Source of the DNA: a bacterium
GTDB taxonomy: Bacteria > Auribacterota > UBA6266
Length of the DNA stretch: 64,000 bases
Direction: 5' to 3'
Assembly (NCBI GenBank): GCA_023228325.1
Contig: JALOBK010000001.1
Location: 1,589,549-1,653,548, forward strand
A program made the position numbers and the translations under genes. This document shows, one piece after another, positions 17,850-26,387 of the stretch. The notes under the pieces were generated by a model that saw only the letters and a program-made list of their open reading frames with translations, did not search any database and was not told the DNA's origin. Position 1 is the stretch's first letter. Each line of letters begins with the position of its first letter.

Positions 17850-20800
17850 TTATTTAATGTCTCTGTGATATTCCTGGAGAGATTTAACTTTGAATTTTCC
17901 CTTTTCTGATTCTGCTATGCCTTTTACGGCCGCCAGAGCGGCAGGTACGGTTGTTATATACGGAATTTTATATTTTATTGCCGCTTTCCTGATATAAGAG
18001 TCGTCGTGTTTGCTGATATGGCCTATGGGAGTGTTGATTATCAGATGAATTTCCTTGTTTTTTATGGCGTCAACTATGTTAGGCCTTCCTTCATGCAATT
18101 TTTTTATTTGCTCTGTTTCTATTCCGTTATCTTGCAGATACGTGTGTGTTCCTGATGTCGCAAATATTTTAAATCCAAGTTTCTTAAACTGTCTGGCTAT
18201 TTCCAATGCGCCTTTGCGCTCTTTGTCGGATAGCGTTATGAGAACAGTTCCTTCTACAGGAAGCTCGGGTTTTGCGGCTTCCTGGGCTTTAAAATATGCT
18301 AAACCGAAAGAATCTGCCATTCCGAGCACTTCACCGGTTGAACGCATTTCCGGACCGAGCACAGGATCCACTTCCTGGAACATAGAGAAGGGAAGCACGG
18401 CTTCCTTTACGCCGAAATGAGGGATTTTCCTGTTTTTCAGGTTAAGCTCCGAAAGTTTCTTACCGAGCATTAACTGAGTCGCGATTCTTGCCATTGAAAT
18501 ATTGCAAACCTTTGAAACAAGCGGGACAGTCCTTGAAGCTCTCGGATTAGCCTCCAGGACATATACTATATCATTTGCGATTGCGTATTGCATGTTCATC
18601 AGGCCGACTACCTTCAATTCTTTGGCTATTTTTTTCGTGTATTCACATATCGTTTTCAGGCTTTTTTCCGATATGCTGACCGGAGGAATGACACATGCCG
18701 AGTCTCCGGAATGTATTCCGGCCTGTTCGATATGTTCCATAACGGCGGGAATAAATGTATCGGCGCCGTCTGAGATCGCGTCCGCTTCGGCCTCTACGGC
18801 GTTTTCCAGGAATTTATCAATAAGTATCGGCCTTTCGGGTGTCACATCTACAGCCGCAGTGACATATTCTTTCAGCATTTGTTCATCATGGACTATTTCC
18901 ATTCCGCGTCCGCCCAGTACATATGAGGGCCTGACCATAAGAGGGTATCCGATTCGTTTGGCGACGGCAAATGCTTCTTCCATTGTGCTTGCCATTCCGG
19001 ATTCGGGCATAGGAATATTAAGCTTGGCCATCATTTTTCCAAAGCGGTCGCGGTCTTCGGCGAGGTCTATGGTTTCAGGCGTTGTTCCCAGTATCTTAAC
19101 ACCTGCTTTTTCCAGTTCATCTGCTAAATTCAGGGGAGTTTGCCCTCCGAATTGGACAATTGCCCCAACCGGGTTTTCCTTCTTGTAAATACTCAGGACA
19201 TCTTCAACCGTAAGTGGTTCGAAATATAGCTTGTCTGATGTGTCGTAATCGGTGGAAACTGTTTCCGGATTACAGTTAACCATGATAGTTTCATAGCCTT
19301 CGTCTTTTAATGTGAAAGCGGCATGAACACAGCAGTAATCGAATTCTATTCCCTGTCCGATGCGGTTTGGCCCGCCGCCGAGAACCATAACTTTTTTATT
19401 GGATGTTGTTTGAACTTTATCGGTTTTATTGTTATATGTTGAGAAGTAGTAGGCGGCGTTTTCCACACCGCTTACGGGGACAGGTTCCCATGTTTCGGTA
19501 ATATTCAATGACAGGCGCTGATTTCTGATTTTTTCCTCCGGAACGGATAATATTTTTGAAAGGTACCTGTCGGCAAACCCGTCTTTTTTTGCCTTTATTA
19601 ACAATTCATCGGGCAGTTCGTTGTTCCTGTATTTAAGGATTTCCCCCTCAAGCTCCACAAGTTCTTTCATCTGTCTTAAAAACCATGGTTTAATATGGGT
19701 TTTACTGAATAATTCATTGACATCAGCCCCTTTCCTCAGCGCTTCGTACATGATAAACTGACGTTCGCTGGAAGGTTCTTTGAGAAGAGCCATTAAATCA
19801 TCCAGGCTCTTTTTATTGAAATCTTTCGCGAAACCCAGACCGTACCTGTTAATTTCAAGAGAGCGTATCGATTTCTGGAAGGCTTCCTTGTAATTTTTGC
19901 CTATGCTCATAACTTCTCCGACTGCTTTCATCTGGGTTCCGAGTCTGTCCTGTGCATTTTTGAATTTTTCAAAAGCCCAGCGCGCAAACTTGACTACAAC
20001 ATATTCGCCGGAAGGCTTATATTTATCGAGGGTTCCTTCTTTCCAGTAGGGTATTTCATCCAGGGTCATGCCCGCCGCGAGCATTGAAGATATTAATGCG
20101 ATGGGGAAGCCGGTTGCTTTGGATGCAAGAGCCGATGACCTGGAAGTTCTCGGGTTTATCTCTATTACAACAATCCGCCCTGTTTGTGGGTCGTGCGCGA
20201 ATTGGATATTTGTTCCTCCTATAACCTGGATTGCCTCAACAATATCATAAGAGTATTTTTGAAGTTTCTGCTGAAGTTCCTGTGATATCGTAAGCATCGG
20301 GGCTGTGCAGTACGAATCTCCGGTATGAACGCCCATGGCATCTACGTTTTCGATAAAGCAAACGGTTATCATCTGGTTTTTTGAATCTCTCACGACTTCA
20401 AGTTCCAGTTCTTCCCAGCCTAAGACGGATTCTTCGATGAGAACCTGTCCCACCAAACTGGCGGAAATCCCTCTGCTGGCTACGGCCTGAAGTTCTTCAA
20501 GGTTATATACAAGTCCGCCTCCGGTGCCTCCAAGAGTGTAAGCGGGCCTTACCACCACAGGATATCCGAGTTCGGAGGCCGCTTTTTCCGCTTCCTCGAC
20601 GCTGTAAACAGCCTGGCTTTTCGGCATGTCTATGCCTAATTTGTTCATCGTTTCTTTAAAAGCCGTCCTGTCTTCGCCTTTCTTTATCGCGTCTACGTTA
20701 ACACCTATGACTTTTACACCGTATTTTTCTAGTATTCCCATTGACGCAAGTTCAGAGCTCAGGTTCAGCCCTGACTGGCCTCCGAGGTTGGGAAGCAGGG

Positions 20801-21053
20801 CGTCAGGACGTTCTTTCTCTATAATCTTCTCCATAGTTTTCGCGTCAAGTGGTTCTATATATGTAGCATCAGCAAGACCGGGATCTGTCATTATCGTAGC
20901 GGGGTTGGAATTAACCAGTACAACATCATAACCGAGCTTTTTTAATGCTTTGCATGCCTGTGTCCCTGAATAATCGAATTCGCAGGCCTGTCCGATAATA
21001 ATAGGGCCTGAACCGATTATCATAATTTTTTTTATGTCTTTTCGCGCCGGCAT
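17850..21053 (-). CDS. carB: Carbamoyl-phosphate synthase large subunit
   Basis: 1067 residues, the standard length. It makes carbamoyl phosphate from bicarbonate, ammonia and two ATP for arginine and pyrimidine synthesis. Two homologous ATP-grasp halves are visible: MIIGSGPIIIGQACEFDYSG at the start and VLGGGPNRIGQGIEFDYCCV at about residue 560, each followed by a RPAYTLGGTGGG or RPSYVLGGRGME phosphate loop. An MGS-like allosteric domain ends the protein. ATG 21053 has GGGAG six bases upstream; the in-frame TTG at 21068 is rejected. No small subunit (carA) is nearby. Confidence 0.97.
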   Translation of the reverse strand: MPARKDIKKIMIIGSGPIIIGQACEFDYSGTQACKALKKLGYDVVLVNSNPATIMTDPGLADATYIEPLDAKTMEKIIEKERPDALLPNLGGQSGLNLSSELASMGILEKYGVKVIGVNVDAIKKGEDRTAFKETMNKLGIDMPKSQAVYSVEEAEKAASELGYPVVVRPAYTLGGTGGGLVYNLEELQAVASRGISASLVGQVLIEESVLGWEELELEVVRDSKNQMITVCFIENVDAMGVHTGDSYCTAPMLTISQELQQKLQKYSYDIVEAIQVIGGTNIQFAHDPQTGRIVVIEINPRTSRSSALASKATGFPIALISSMLAAGMTLDEIPYWKEGTLDKYKPSGEYVVVKFARWAFEKFKNAQDRLGTQMKAVGEVMSIGKNYKEAFQKSIRSLEINRYGLGFAKDFNKKSLDDLMALLKEPSSERQFIMYEALRKGADVNELFSKTHIKPWFLRQMKELVELEGEILKYRNNELPDELLIKAKKDGFADRYLSKILSVPEEKIRNQRLSLNITETWEPVPVSGVENAAYYFSTYNNKTDKVQTTSNKKVMVLGGGPNRIGQGIEFDYCCVHAAFTLKDEGYETIMVNCNPETVSTDYDTSDKLYFEPLTVEDVLSIYKKENPVGAIVQFGGQTPLNLADELEKAGVKILGTTPETIDLAEDRDRFGKMMAKLNIPMPESGMASTMEEAFAVAKRIGYPLMVRPSYVLGGRGMEIVHDEQMLKEYVTAAVDVTPERPILIDKFLENAVEAEADAISDGADTFIPAVMEHIEQAGIHSGDSACVIPPVSISEKSLKTICEYTKKIAKELKVVGLMNMQYAIANDIVYVLEANPRASRTVPLVSKVCNISMARIATQLMLGKKLSELNLKNRKIPHFGVKEAVLPFSMFQEVDPVLGPEMRSTGEVLGMADSFGLAYFKAQEAAKPELPVEGTVLITLSDKERKGALEIARQFKKLGFKIFATSGTHTYLQDNGIETEQIKKLHEGRPNIVDAIKNKEIHLIINTPIGHISKHDDSYIRKAAIKYKIPYITTVPAALAAVKGIAESEKGKFKVKSLQEYHRDIK

Positions 21054-21142
21054 AGGAACTCCCTTCAATTTGAAAATATTTTTAGTTTGAAATGATAAAT
21101 TGTTTTGGAATTTAAATCAATGAATTAATGTTAAAGAATGAA

Positions 21143-21177
21143 AAAAGCCGCTATTTTGGTTAGAAATAGCGGCTTTT
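21143..21177 (-). terminator. Intrinsic terminator of the first PEP-CTERM gene
   Basis: Perfect 14-bp inverted repeat AAAAGCCGCTATTT / AAATAGCGGCTTTT with a 7-nt loop. On the minus strand it is followed by a run of six T, placing it 17 nt past the stop of the PEP-CTERM gene. Confidence 0.85.
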
Positions 21178-21193
21178 GGGGGAAAGAGCGCGG

Positions 21194-21853
21194 TTATCTC
21201 TTTCTGCGTGTTATCGAAATTACTCCAACAAGTCCCAACCCTAAAAGGACTATGCTTGTCGGTTCAGGCACAACATCAAAAGAGGCGTCGTCAACCCATA
21301 TATCATTTGGATCCCCTGCCCCTGTTTTGCTGAATACGATTTCATATTTTGCGCCTACGGTATCTGTCGGAGCTGTGAATACGTCTGAAAGAGAATGCCA
21401 TAAGCCGGCTGTGTAAGTGTTATTGAAGAGTGAAGCCCCTTCATCTGTTTTTATTACCCCGCCGCCGGCATTAAGCCATTCAATTTTAAACAAGGCTCCA
21501 CCCGGGGTAATATCCGACTGCCTGTTGAAAAATGCCGAAGCCGCGTATTGTGTCCCGGGATTAATCCCGCTTTCTATCGTTTGCGCAATCATTGAATATG
21601 CCCAGTTGCTGCCATACAGGAAAAGTGTGGCAGAGTGGGGAGCGCTTTTGGAATTGCTGTCTGTAACCCATGAGCCGCCGCCTGATGCAGTGCCGCCGCC
21701 GCCACCGCCCCACCAGGGGGTTGTATCCCATTTAATTTCCTGTACGGCCATTGAATCAAAGCCCGAGTCGGCTAACAAATTAGCTGAAGCGGGAGTGTTT
21801 GCGGTCAATACCAGAAGTAATACCGCAACCAGGCTTAAATACGTGTGTTTCAT
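21194..21853 (-). CDS. PEP-CTERM sorting-signal protein 1
   Basis: 219 residues. It has a signal peptide (MKHTYLSLVAVLLLVLTANT, Ala-rich cleavage site before NLLADSGFDS), a beta-rich domain of about 160 residues with a Gly-rich stretch (GGGGGGTASGGGS), and a C-terminal exosortase signal: VPEPTS, a short hydrophobic helix and the basic tail RRKR. The mature N-terminus NLLADSGFDS resembles the start of CBM4/9-like jelly-roll modules, so carbohydrate binding is plausible but unproven. Exosortase would remove the tail and pass the protein to the surface matrix. GGAGGTGTTTC precedes the ATG. Two copies of a CG-centred palindrome control region lie upstream, and a strong terminator follows. Confidence 0.88.
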   Translation of the reverse strand: MKHTYLSLVAVLLLVLTANTPASANLLADSGFDSMAVQEIKWDTTPWWGGGGGGTASGGGSWVTDSNSKSAPHSATLFLYGSNWAYSMIAQTIESGINPGTQYAASAFFNRQSDITPGGALFKIEWLNAGGGVIKTDEGASLFNNTYTAGLWHSLSDVFTAPTDTVGAKYEIVFSKTGAGDPNDIWVDDASFDVVPEPTSIVLLGLGLVGVISITRRKR

Positions 21854-21878
21854 CGAAACACCTCCTTTATTTTGTCTA

Positions 21879-21894
21879 AGGAAAACGTTTTCCT
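21879..21894 (-). promoter_or_regulatory. LacI-type operator (proximal) of PEP-CTERM gene 1
   Basis: AGGAAAACGTTTTCCT, a perfect 16-bp palindrome with a central CG and AACGTT core, the hallmark of LacI/GalR-family operators. It lies between the likely transcription start and the ribosome-binding site of the minus-strand PEP-CTERM gene, where a bound repressor would block elongation. Confidence 0.7.
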
Positions 21895-21934
21895 GAAGAT
21901 TAAAAAAAAATAATACGCTGTTTTAATGTATTTA

Positions 21935-21950
21935 GGGCAATCGTTTTCCT
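21935..21950 (-). promoter_or_regulatory. LacI-type operator (distal) of PEP-CTERM gene 1, overlapping the -35
   Basis: GGGCAATCGTTTTCCT matches the proximal palindrome at 13 of 16 positions; its right half is identical. The centre is 56 bp from the proximal centre. The minus-strand promoter between them reads TTGCCC, 19 nt, TATTAT, so this copy overlaps the -35. The rest of the 325-nt gap (21854-22178) holds the secretin promoter and no gene. Confidence 0.55.
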
Positions 21951-22031
21951 TAAGGCTGTGCTGTAATATACATTACATGTTCAAATTTGTCAAGGGATGG
22001 ATATATTATAGTAAAAGGGATGATCATAAAA

Positions 22032-22068
22032 AGTTTTTTTACAAAAAAACTGTTTTCTGTGCTATAAT
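22032..22068 (+). promoter_or_regulatory. Candidate promoter of the polysaccharide locus, with a T/A palindrome at the -35
   Basis: TATAAT at 22063-22068 with TTACAA or TTTACA 18-19 nt upstream. The -35 sits in the centre of the 20-bp inverted repeat AGTTTTTTT / AAAAAAACT (22032-22051). This repeat could be a protein site or simply a bent A-tract. About 110 nt of leader separate it from the secretin start. Confidence 0.4.
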
Positions 22069-22178
22069 AATCGACTATAATTAAGTGATATGTATTCCAT
22101 TATATGAAAATAGATTAGAGTAAATGTAAGCAAAAAATACATAGAGAAAATGTTTTTATGAAAAATGAAAGGTTTCTG

Positions 22179-23867
22179 ATGAAAAGAACTATATCAGTTT
22201 TAATATTGATAACGTTAACTATCGGGTGTCTGCTCTCCACAGATATTTTTTCGGAAGAGAACCTGATAAACCTGGATGTCGTCAATCAGGATATTCAGAC
22301 TGTGCTTAAGATGCTGGCGCAGCAGCAGAATTATAACATAGTCATCAGCAGGAATGTTACGGGGGTGATTACTGTTAAACTTGAAAACGTTACGATTGAA
22401 CAGGCGCTTGATTCTATCCTTAAACTTAACAACTATAATTATAGTATTGAAGACGGAATAATCAATGTCATGTCATATCAGGACCTGCAGCATGAAGAAA
22501 GATTCGCGAAAAAACAGACCAAAGTATTTACCCTTCAAAATGCGGATGTGATGGATTTAAAAAGAGTTATTCTCTCGATGAAAAGCGCGAGAGGTAAAAT
22601 CGAATTAAATCCGAAAAACAACCAGATAATTATTAACGACACTCCCGATAAAGTCGCTGAAATCGGAGAGGCGATAATCGCGTTAGACCAGCCTGTTGAA
22701 GTAAGAAGATATAATATCCTTTATGCTGACGTTGACGATATCCAGACAAAGTTGCTGCAGGTGATTCCAAAAGAAAAAGGTGAGATCTTTATAGATGAGA
22801 AAAACAACGCTATTGTTATCAAAGCCACGCCTGTTGTCTTAAAACATGTGGATGAATTAGTCAGAGGCTGGGATTTTCAGCCTAAGCAGGTGCTTATCGA
22901 ATCGCAAATGGTTAAAATCCAGCTGGATGACAATATGGCTTTGGGTATGGATTGGGAGATAAAAACCGGCGGCAAGGAGGGTAATAAGTTTGTTGACCTT
23001 GCCACTAAATTAACAGTTGCGGCTACTACCGGCGGAGCCGGGGGGATATTTACATTGGGTTCGCTAACCGCCGGGGAATATACCGCTACGATTGAGGCTT
23101 TAAAAACAACCAAGTTCGCCGATGTCCTTTCAGCTCCGAGAGTGGTTGTGCTGGATGGGGAAGAAGCTAAAATTCTTGTAGGAAGCAGTGAGCCTTACAA
23201 GGTTGCTGTAACCGATCCTGTGACAAAACTGCTTGTTGAAGAGATAAAATATGTTGATGTGGGTATAAAACTGGAAGTTACCCCCAGAATAGGGGAAGAC
23301 GATTATATAACAATGAAAATCCATCCGGAAGTCAGCAAAGGTCAGAGAGTATTAAACGATTCTGCGGTACAGGTGATTCTTACGGAAGCTGATACGACTA
23401 TGATGGTTAAAGACGGTGAAACCGCTATACTTGGAGGACTGATCGACTCCGAATCCTCGACAGAAATCGACAAAGTCCCGTTGTTAGGGGATATACCCCT
23501 GTTAGGGCTCCTGTTCAGGAAAAATGTTGAAACTGAAAAGAAAAGCGAACTGATTATCTTTATTACCCCCCATATCCTGAATGATAATAAGAGAACTAAG
23601 ATTTCGAAGCAGAGCTGGGATAATTTTAATGAAAGAGGTGAGGAATTCGATAAAAAGGTTGAATTCGAGCGCCTGATGAAAATAAAAATGGGAAAATCTC
23701 CTTATGAGGAAGAAGACCTGATTCCTGACGCAAAGAGCAGAATTTTACTCGAGCAGTATAACGAAACTGATTTTTCCGAGCCGGGCACAGAGAGCGGCAA
23801 AGTGGAAAATAATTCAATAAAAGCAGATGCTGATTTGTCCTTGGAGCCTGAGCCGTCTGGAGAGTAA
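22179..23867 (+). CDS. Secretin-family outer-membrane protein at the head of the EPS locus
   Basis: 562 residues from ATG 22179, which has GAAAGG at good spacing and begins a signal peptide (MKRTISVLILITLTIGCLLS); ATG 22158 is the alternative. Residues about 30-85 are an STN/secretin N0-type domain (INLDVVNQDIQTVLKMLAQQ). Two N1-like modules follow, and then the secretin domain with VGSSEPY, EVTPRIGEDDYITMKIHPEV and LGGLIDSESSTEIDKVPLLG, PLLGLLFRKNVETEKKSEL. Secretins form gated outer-membrane rings for type II/IV systems. No type II or pilus genes are nearby, and the next genes are Wzz and a capsule-type kinase, so it may act as the export channel here. The last ~80 residues are acidic and probably disordered. 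Confidence 0.85.
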   Translation: MKRTISVLILITLTIGCLLSTDIFSEENLINLDVVNQDIQTVLKMLAQQQNYNIVISRNVTGVITVKLENVTIEQALDSILKLNNYNYSIEDGIINVMSYQDLQHEERFAKKQTKVFTLQNADVMDLKRVILSMKSARGKIELNPKNNQIIINDTPDKVAEIGEAIIALDQPVEVRRYNILYADVDDIQTKLLQVIPKEKGEIFIDEKNNAIVIKATPVVLKHVDELVRGWDFQPKQVLIESQMVKIQLDDNMALGMDWEIKTGGKEGNKFVDLATKLTVAATTGGAGGIFTLGSLTAGEYTATIEALKTTKFADVLSAPRVVVLDGEEAKILVGSSEPYKVAVTDPVTKLLVEEIKYVDVGIKLEVTPRIGEDDYITMKIHPEVSKGQRVLNDSAVQVILTEADTTMMVKDGETAILGGLIDSESSTEIDKVPLLGDIPLLGLLFRKNVETEKKSELIIFITPHILNDNKRTKISKQSWDNFNERGEEFDKKVEFERLMKIKMGKSPYEEEDLIPDAKSRILLEQYNETDFSEPGTESGKVENNSIKADADLSLEPEPSGE

Positions 23868-25502
23868 ATGATGTCCGGTCTGAACGAAACGCTAAATAAA
23901 GAGAAAAACATTGTTTCTTTACGGGACTATCTTCAGATAATATTCCGGAGAAAGAATTTTTTTCTGATGCCTTTCCTTATAGTGTTTCTCACTTCGATGA
24001 TAGGCAGTTTTTTCCTTCCCCGGTATTATGAATCAATCGTTATCATGCTTGCCGAAGAGGAAAATATTGTAAACCCATTATCAGATGAATCAAAATTGAT
24101 GCGGGTGCAAAAGGAAGAAGAATCGCTACCAGAGCAAATAAAAACAATAACATTTAAAGTTTTGAGTTATCAAAATTTATTTAAGCTTATTGGTGAATTA
24201 GGATTGGATAAAGAAATCAAAAGCCAAAAACAACTCGAGAAGACAATAAAACAAATTCAAAAACATACAGATGTAAAAATTCTTGCCCCGGAGGTATTCC
24301 AGATATCTTATGAAGATAAAGATCCCTGGATGTCGCAGAAATTGATAAATACTTTACTGAAAATTTTTGTTGAAGAGACAGCGAGGAGAAAAAGGGAACG
24401 GGCTGAAGAAGGCGTAGGATTTGCCCAGGCAGAGGCGGAAGAGTATAGAAAGAAATTAGCGCAGGTAGAGCAGGAATTATATGAATACAAGGAAAAATAT
24501 CCCCTCCAGCTTCCCGGCGAACAGGAAGATTATAACATTAAAATGCTTATCAATTACCAGACCCAGCTTACACAGCTTGAAATGGCTGTGCGTGAAGCGG
24601 AAATGGATAGACAGCTCCTTGATGACCAGATAATGGGAAGGGAACCTGTTATTATAACAACCGAGCTGCTGGGGCTGAACCCCATAGTTAAAAGCCTGAA
24701 TGAGAGGTTGCAGGAATTACAGTTACAGTTGGATTATCTGAACACGGAAGAACCTGATTCGGAGGATATACTTAATATACAGATCGAAATAGAAAATGTA
24801 AGCGAGAAGCTCAGGATTGAAACAGAGAAAATGGTTGACGGGGAAACAGCTGTAAACGCGCCGCTCTTCTATCAGGGACTGGAGCAGAAACTCAAAGATG
24901 CGAAAAAAGACCTGGATAAACTGGAAAAAAGAGAAAAAGATGTCAGGTCGCTTGTCGGGGAATATGAGAATAAAATCAGAAACCTTAATGAGCAGCAGTT
25001 GCAATATGTAAAACTCATAAGGGATTTTGAGGTTAATAAGAAAATCTATGAAATGCTGCGTGTTAAAGCGGAAGAGAATAAGCTTACCTCCCAGGAAGTC
25101 CAAAAAAAGGGAACAAGATATGAAATAATCGAAAAGGCGAGACTGCCCCTTGAACCGTCCAAACCGCAAAAACTCCTGATTTCCATTGTTGCGTTTATCA
25201 TAGGTTCTCTGTCGGGGTTCGGGTGTGTTTTTCTTGTAGAATTTGCAGACCATACTTTTCTCGGTGTTGAAGATTTGAAGAAGTACACCGATCTTCCTGT
25301 GCTGGGTTCTATTTCAAATATAAAAAGCAGGAAAGAAACAGATTTGAAAATTGCAAAAAGAAGGAAATTCATAGTTGTATTTGTCATGCTTATATTTTTG
25401 TTGTTAATGACGGGTATTATAAATTCCTGCATACAGGATGAGAAGATGAATGAGATGATAAGAAAAGCTACTCTTGAGAAAGAAACCGGGCCGGAATTAT
25501 AA
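23868..25502 (+). CDS. Wzz-family polysaccharide chain-length determinant / co-polymerase
   Basis: 544 residues. The first transmembrane helix is at about 31-50 (FFLMPFLIVFLTSMIGSFFL), followed by the Wzz segment RYYESIVIML. A long periplasmic coiled coil runs from about 170 to 410 with many Glu/Lys/Gln heptads. The second membrane helix is preceded by the conserved Pro-rich LPLEPSKPQKLL. The family length and layout match the exosortase-locus type of Wzz protein. Unlike the usual form, a third hydrophobic helix sits near 502-520, followed by a short charged tail. GGAGAG overlaps the secretin stop, so the two are translationally coupled. It would set chain length with the downstream kinase-like ATPase. 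Confidence 0.87.
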   Translation: MMSGLNETLNKEKNIVSLRDYLQIIFRRKNFFLMPFLIVFLTSMIGSFFLPRYYESIVIMLAEEENIVNPLSDESKLMRVQKEEESLPEQIKTITFKVLSYQNLFKLIGELGLDKEIKSQKQLEKTIKQIQKHTDVKILAPEVFQISYEDKDPWMSQKLINTLLKIFVEETARRKRERAEEGVGFAQAEAEEYRKKLAQVEQELYEYKEKYPLQLPGEQEDYNIKMLINYQTQLTQLEMAVREAEMDRQLLDDQIMGREPVIITTELLGLNPIVKSLNERLQELQLQLDYLNTEEPDSEDILNIQIEIENVSEKLRIETEKMVDGETAVNAPLFYQGLEQKLKDAKKDLDKLEKREKDVRSLVGEYENKIRNLNEQQLQYVKLIRDFEVNKKIYEMLRVKAEENKLTSQEVQKKGTRYEIIEKARLPLEPSKPQKLLISIVAFIIGSLSGFGCVFLVEFADHTFLGVEDLKKYTDLPVLGSISNIKSRKETDLKIAKRRKFIVVFVMLIFLLLMTGIINSCIQDEKMNEMIRKATLEKETGPEL

Positions 25503-25518
25503 AAGTGAGTATAGAATA

Positions 25519-26352
25519 ATGGATAATATTGGGGACGCATTAAAAAAAGCCGCAGAAAAAAAGAAGGACACCTTTGGGAAAGGAATAATCCCTTTGAAAT
25601 CCGATTCTCCTGTTCCCGTTGAATATAAGAAATCTATAGAAACTTCTGGCATAGATAAAACCAACCTAAAAAGAGGAAAGCAGGTTGATCCCAGAATAGT
25701 TGCTTATTATGAGGACAACGGCAAGATACTTGAAGACTACAGGGCTTTGTTGATGCAGATATTGTCAATTCAGGAAGAGCCCGGCAAGCAACTCAAAACG
25801 ATTGCTTTAACAAGTTCAAGAGAAGGAGAGGGAAAGTCGATAACAGCCCTTAATATGAGCATAATTCTTGCAAAGAACTACAAGAAAAAAACATTGATAA
25901 TGGATTGCAATATCAGAAACCCGGGCATTAATACTTTATTGGGAATAAATATTAAAAAGGGTTTAAGCGATATATTAAGAGAGGATGTTCCGTTCAATGT
26001 GGAGATTCTTGAGACTGGAGTGGATAATTTAGGCATGATACCTGCCGGAGAAATTTACTCCAATCCCGCACAGGTATTCGCGTCGGAGAGAATGAAAAAC
26101 CTTCTTGAAGAGGTTAAGAAACAATTTGATATTATAATTTTAGATACCCCCGCGGTCATACCTTACGCAGACCCGAGAATACTGGCGCCCCTTGTTGATG
26201 GAATCATACTGTTAGTTCAAAGCGGCAGAGTGAGACGCGAAGTACTTCAGAGGACCGAATCTATTCTTCAGGAAGTCGGCGCAAATATCTTAGGATGTCT
26301 TTTGACCGGAGTGGAATATTATATCCCCGAATATATACACCAGCATTTGTAA
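25519..26352 (+). CDS. CpsD/CapB-like tyrosine-protein kinase (exosortase-locus type)
   Basis: 277 residues from ATG 25519, preceded by GTGAG; an upstream TTG at 25474 overlaps wzz and is rejected. P-loop ATPase of the bacterial tyrosine-kinase family: Walker A SREGEGKS, Walker B IIILDTPAV. The Walker A' segment reads LIMDCNIRNPG, where most members have DxDxR, so the second Asp is Asn. The C-terminal tail has only three tyrosines (EYYIPEY), fewer than typical. In the family it regulates Wzz through cytoplasmic autophosphorylation. The altered A' motif and short Tyr cluster mean kinase activity should not be taken for granted. Confidence 0.83.
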   Translation: MDNIGDALKKAAEKKKDTFGKGIIPLKSDSPVPVEYKKSIETSGIDKTNLKRGKQVDPRIVAYYEDNGKILEDYRALLMQILSIQEEPGKQLKTIALTSSREGEGKSITALNMSIILAKNYKKKTLIMDCNIRNPGINTLLGINIKKGLSDILREDVPFNVEILETGVDNLGMIPAGEIYSNPAQVFASERMKNLLEEVKKQFDIIILDTPAVIPYADPRILAPLVDGIILLVQSGRVRREVLQRTESILQEVGANILGCLLTGVEYYIPEYIHQHL

Positions 26353-26387
26353 ATTGAAAAGATGGTTAAAATTTTCGTAAGGAGTAA

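Noticed and set aside
18502..19188. Long open frame (228 codons) on the plus strand inside carB
   Set aside because: It is antisense to the highly conserved carB coding sequence, has no ribosome-binding site and no recognisable domain.
21417..21896. 159-codon plus-strand frame opposite PEP-CTERM gene 1
   Set aside because: Antisense to a gene with signal peptide, PEP-CTERM tail, operator and terminator.
22179..23867. Type II secretion or pilus locus
   Set aside because: Only a secretin is present; no GspE/PilB ATPase, pseudopilin or platform protein nearby.
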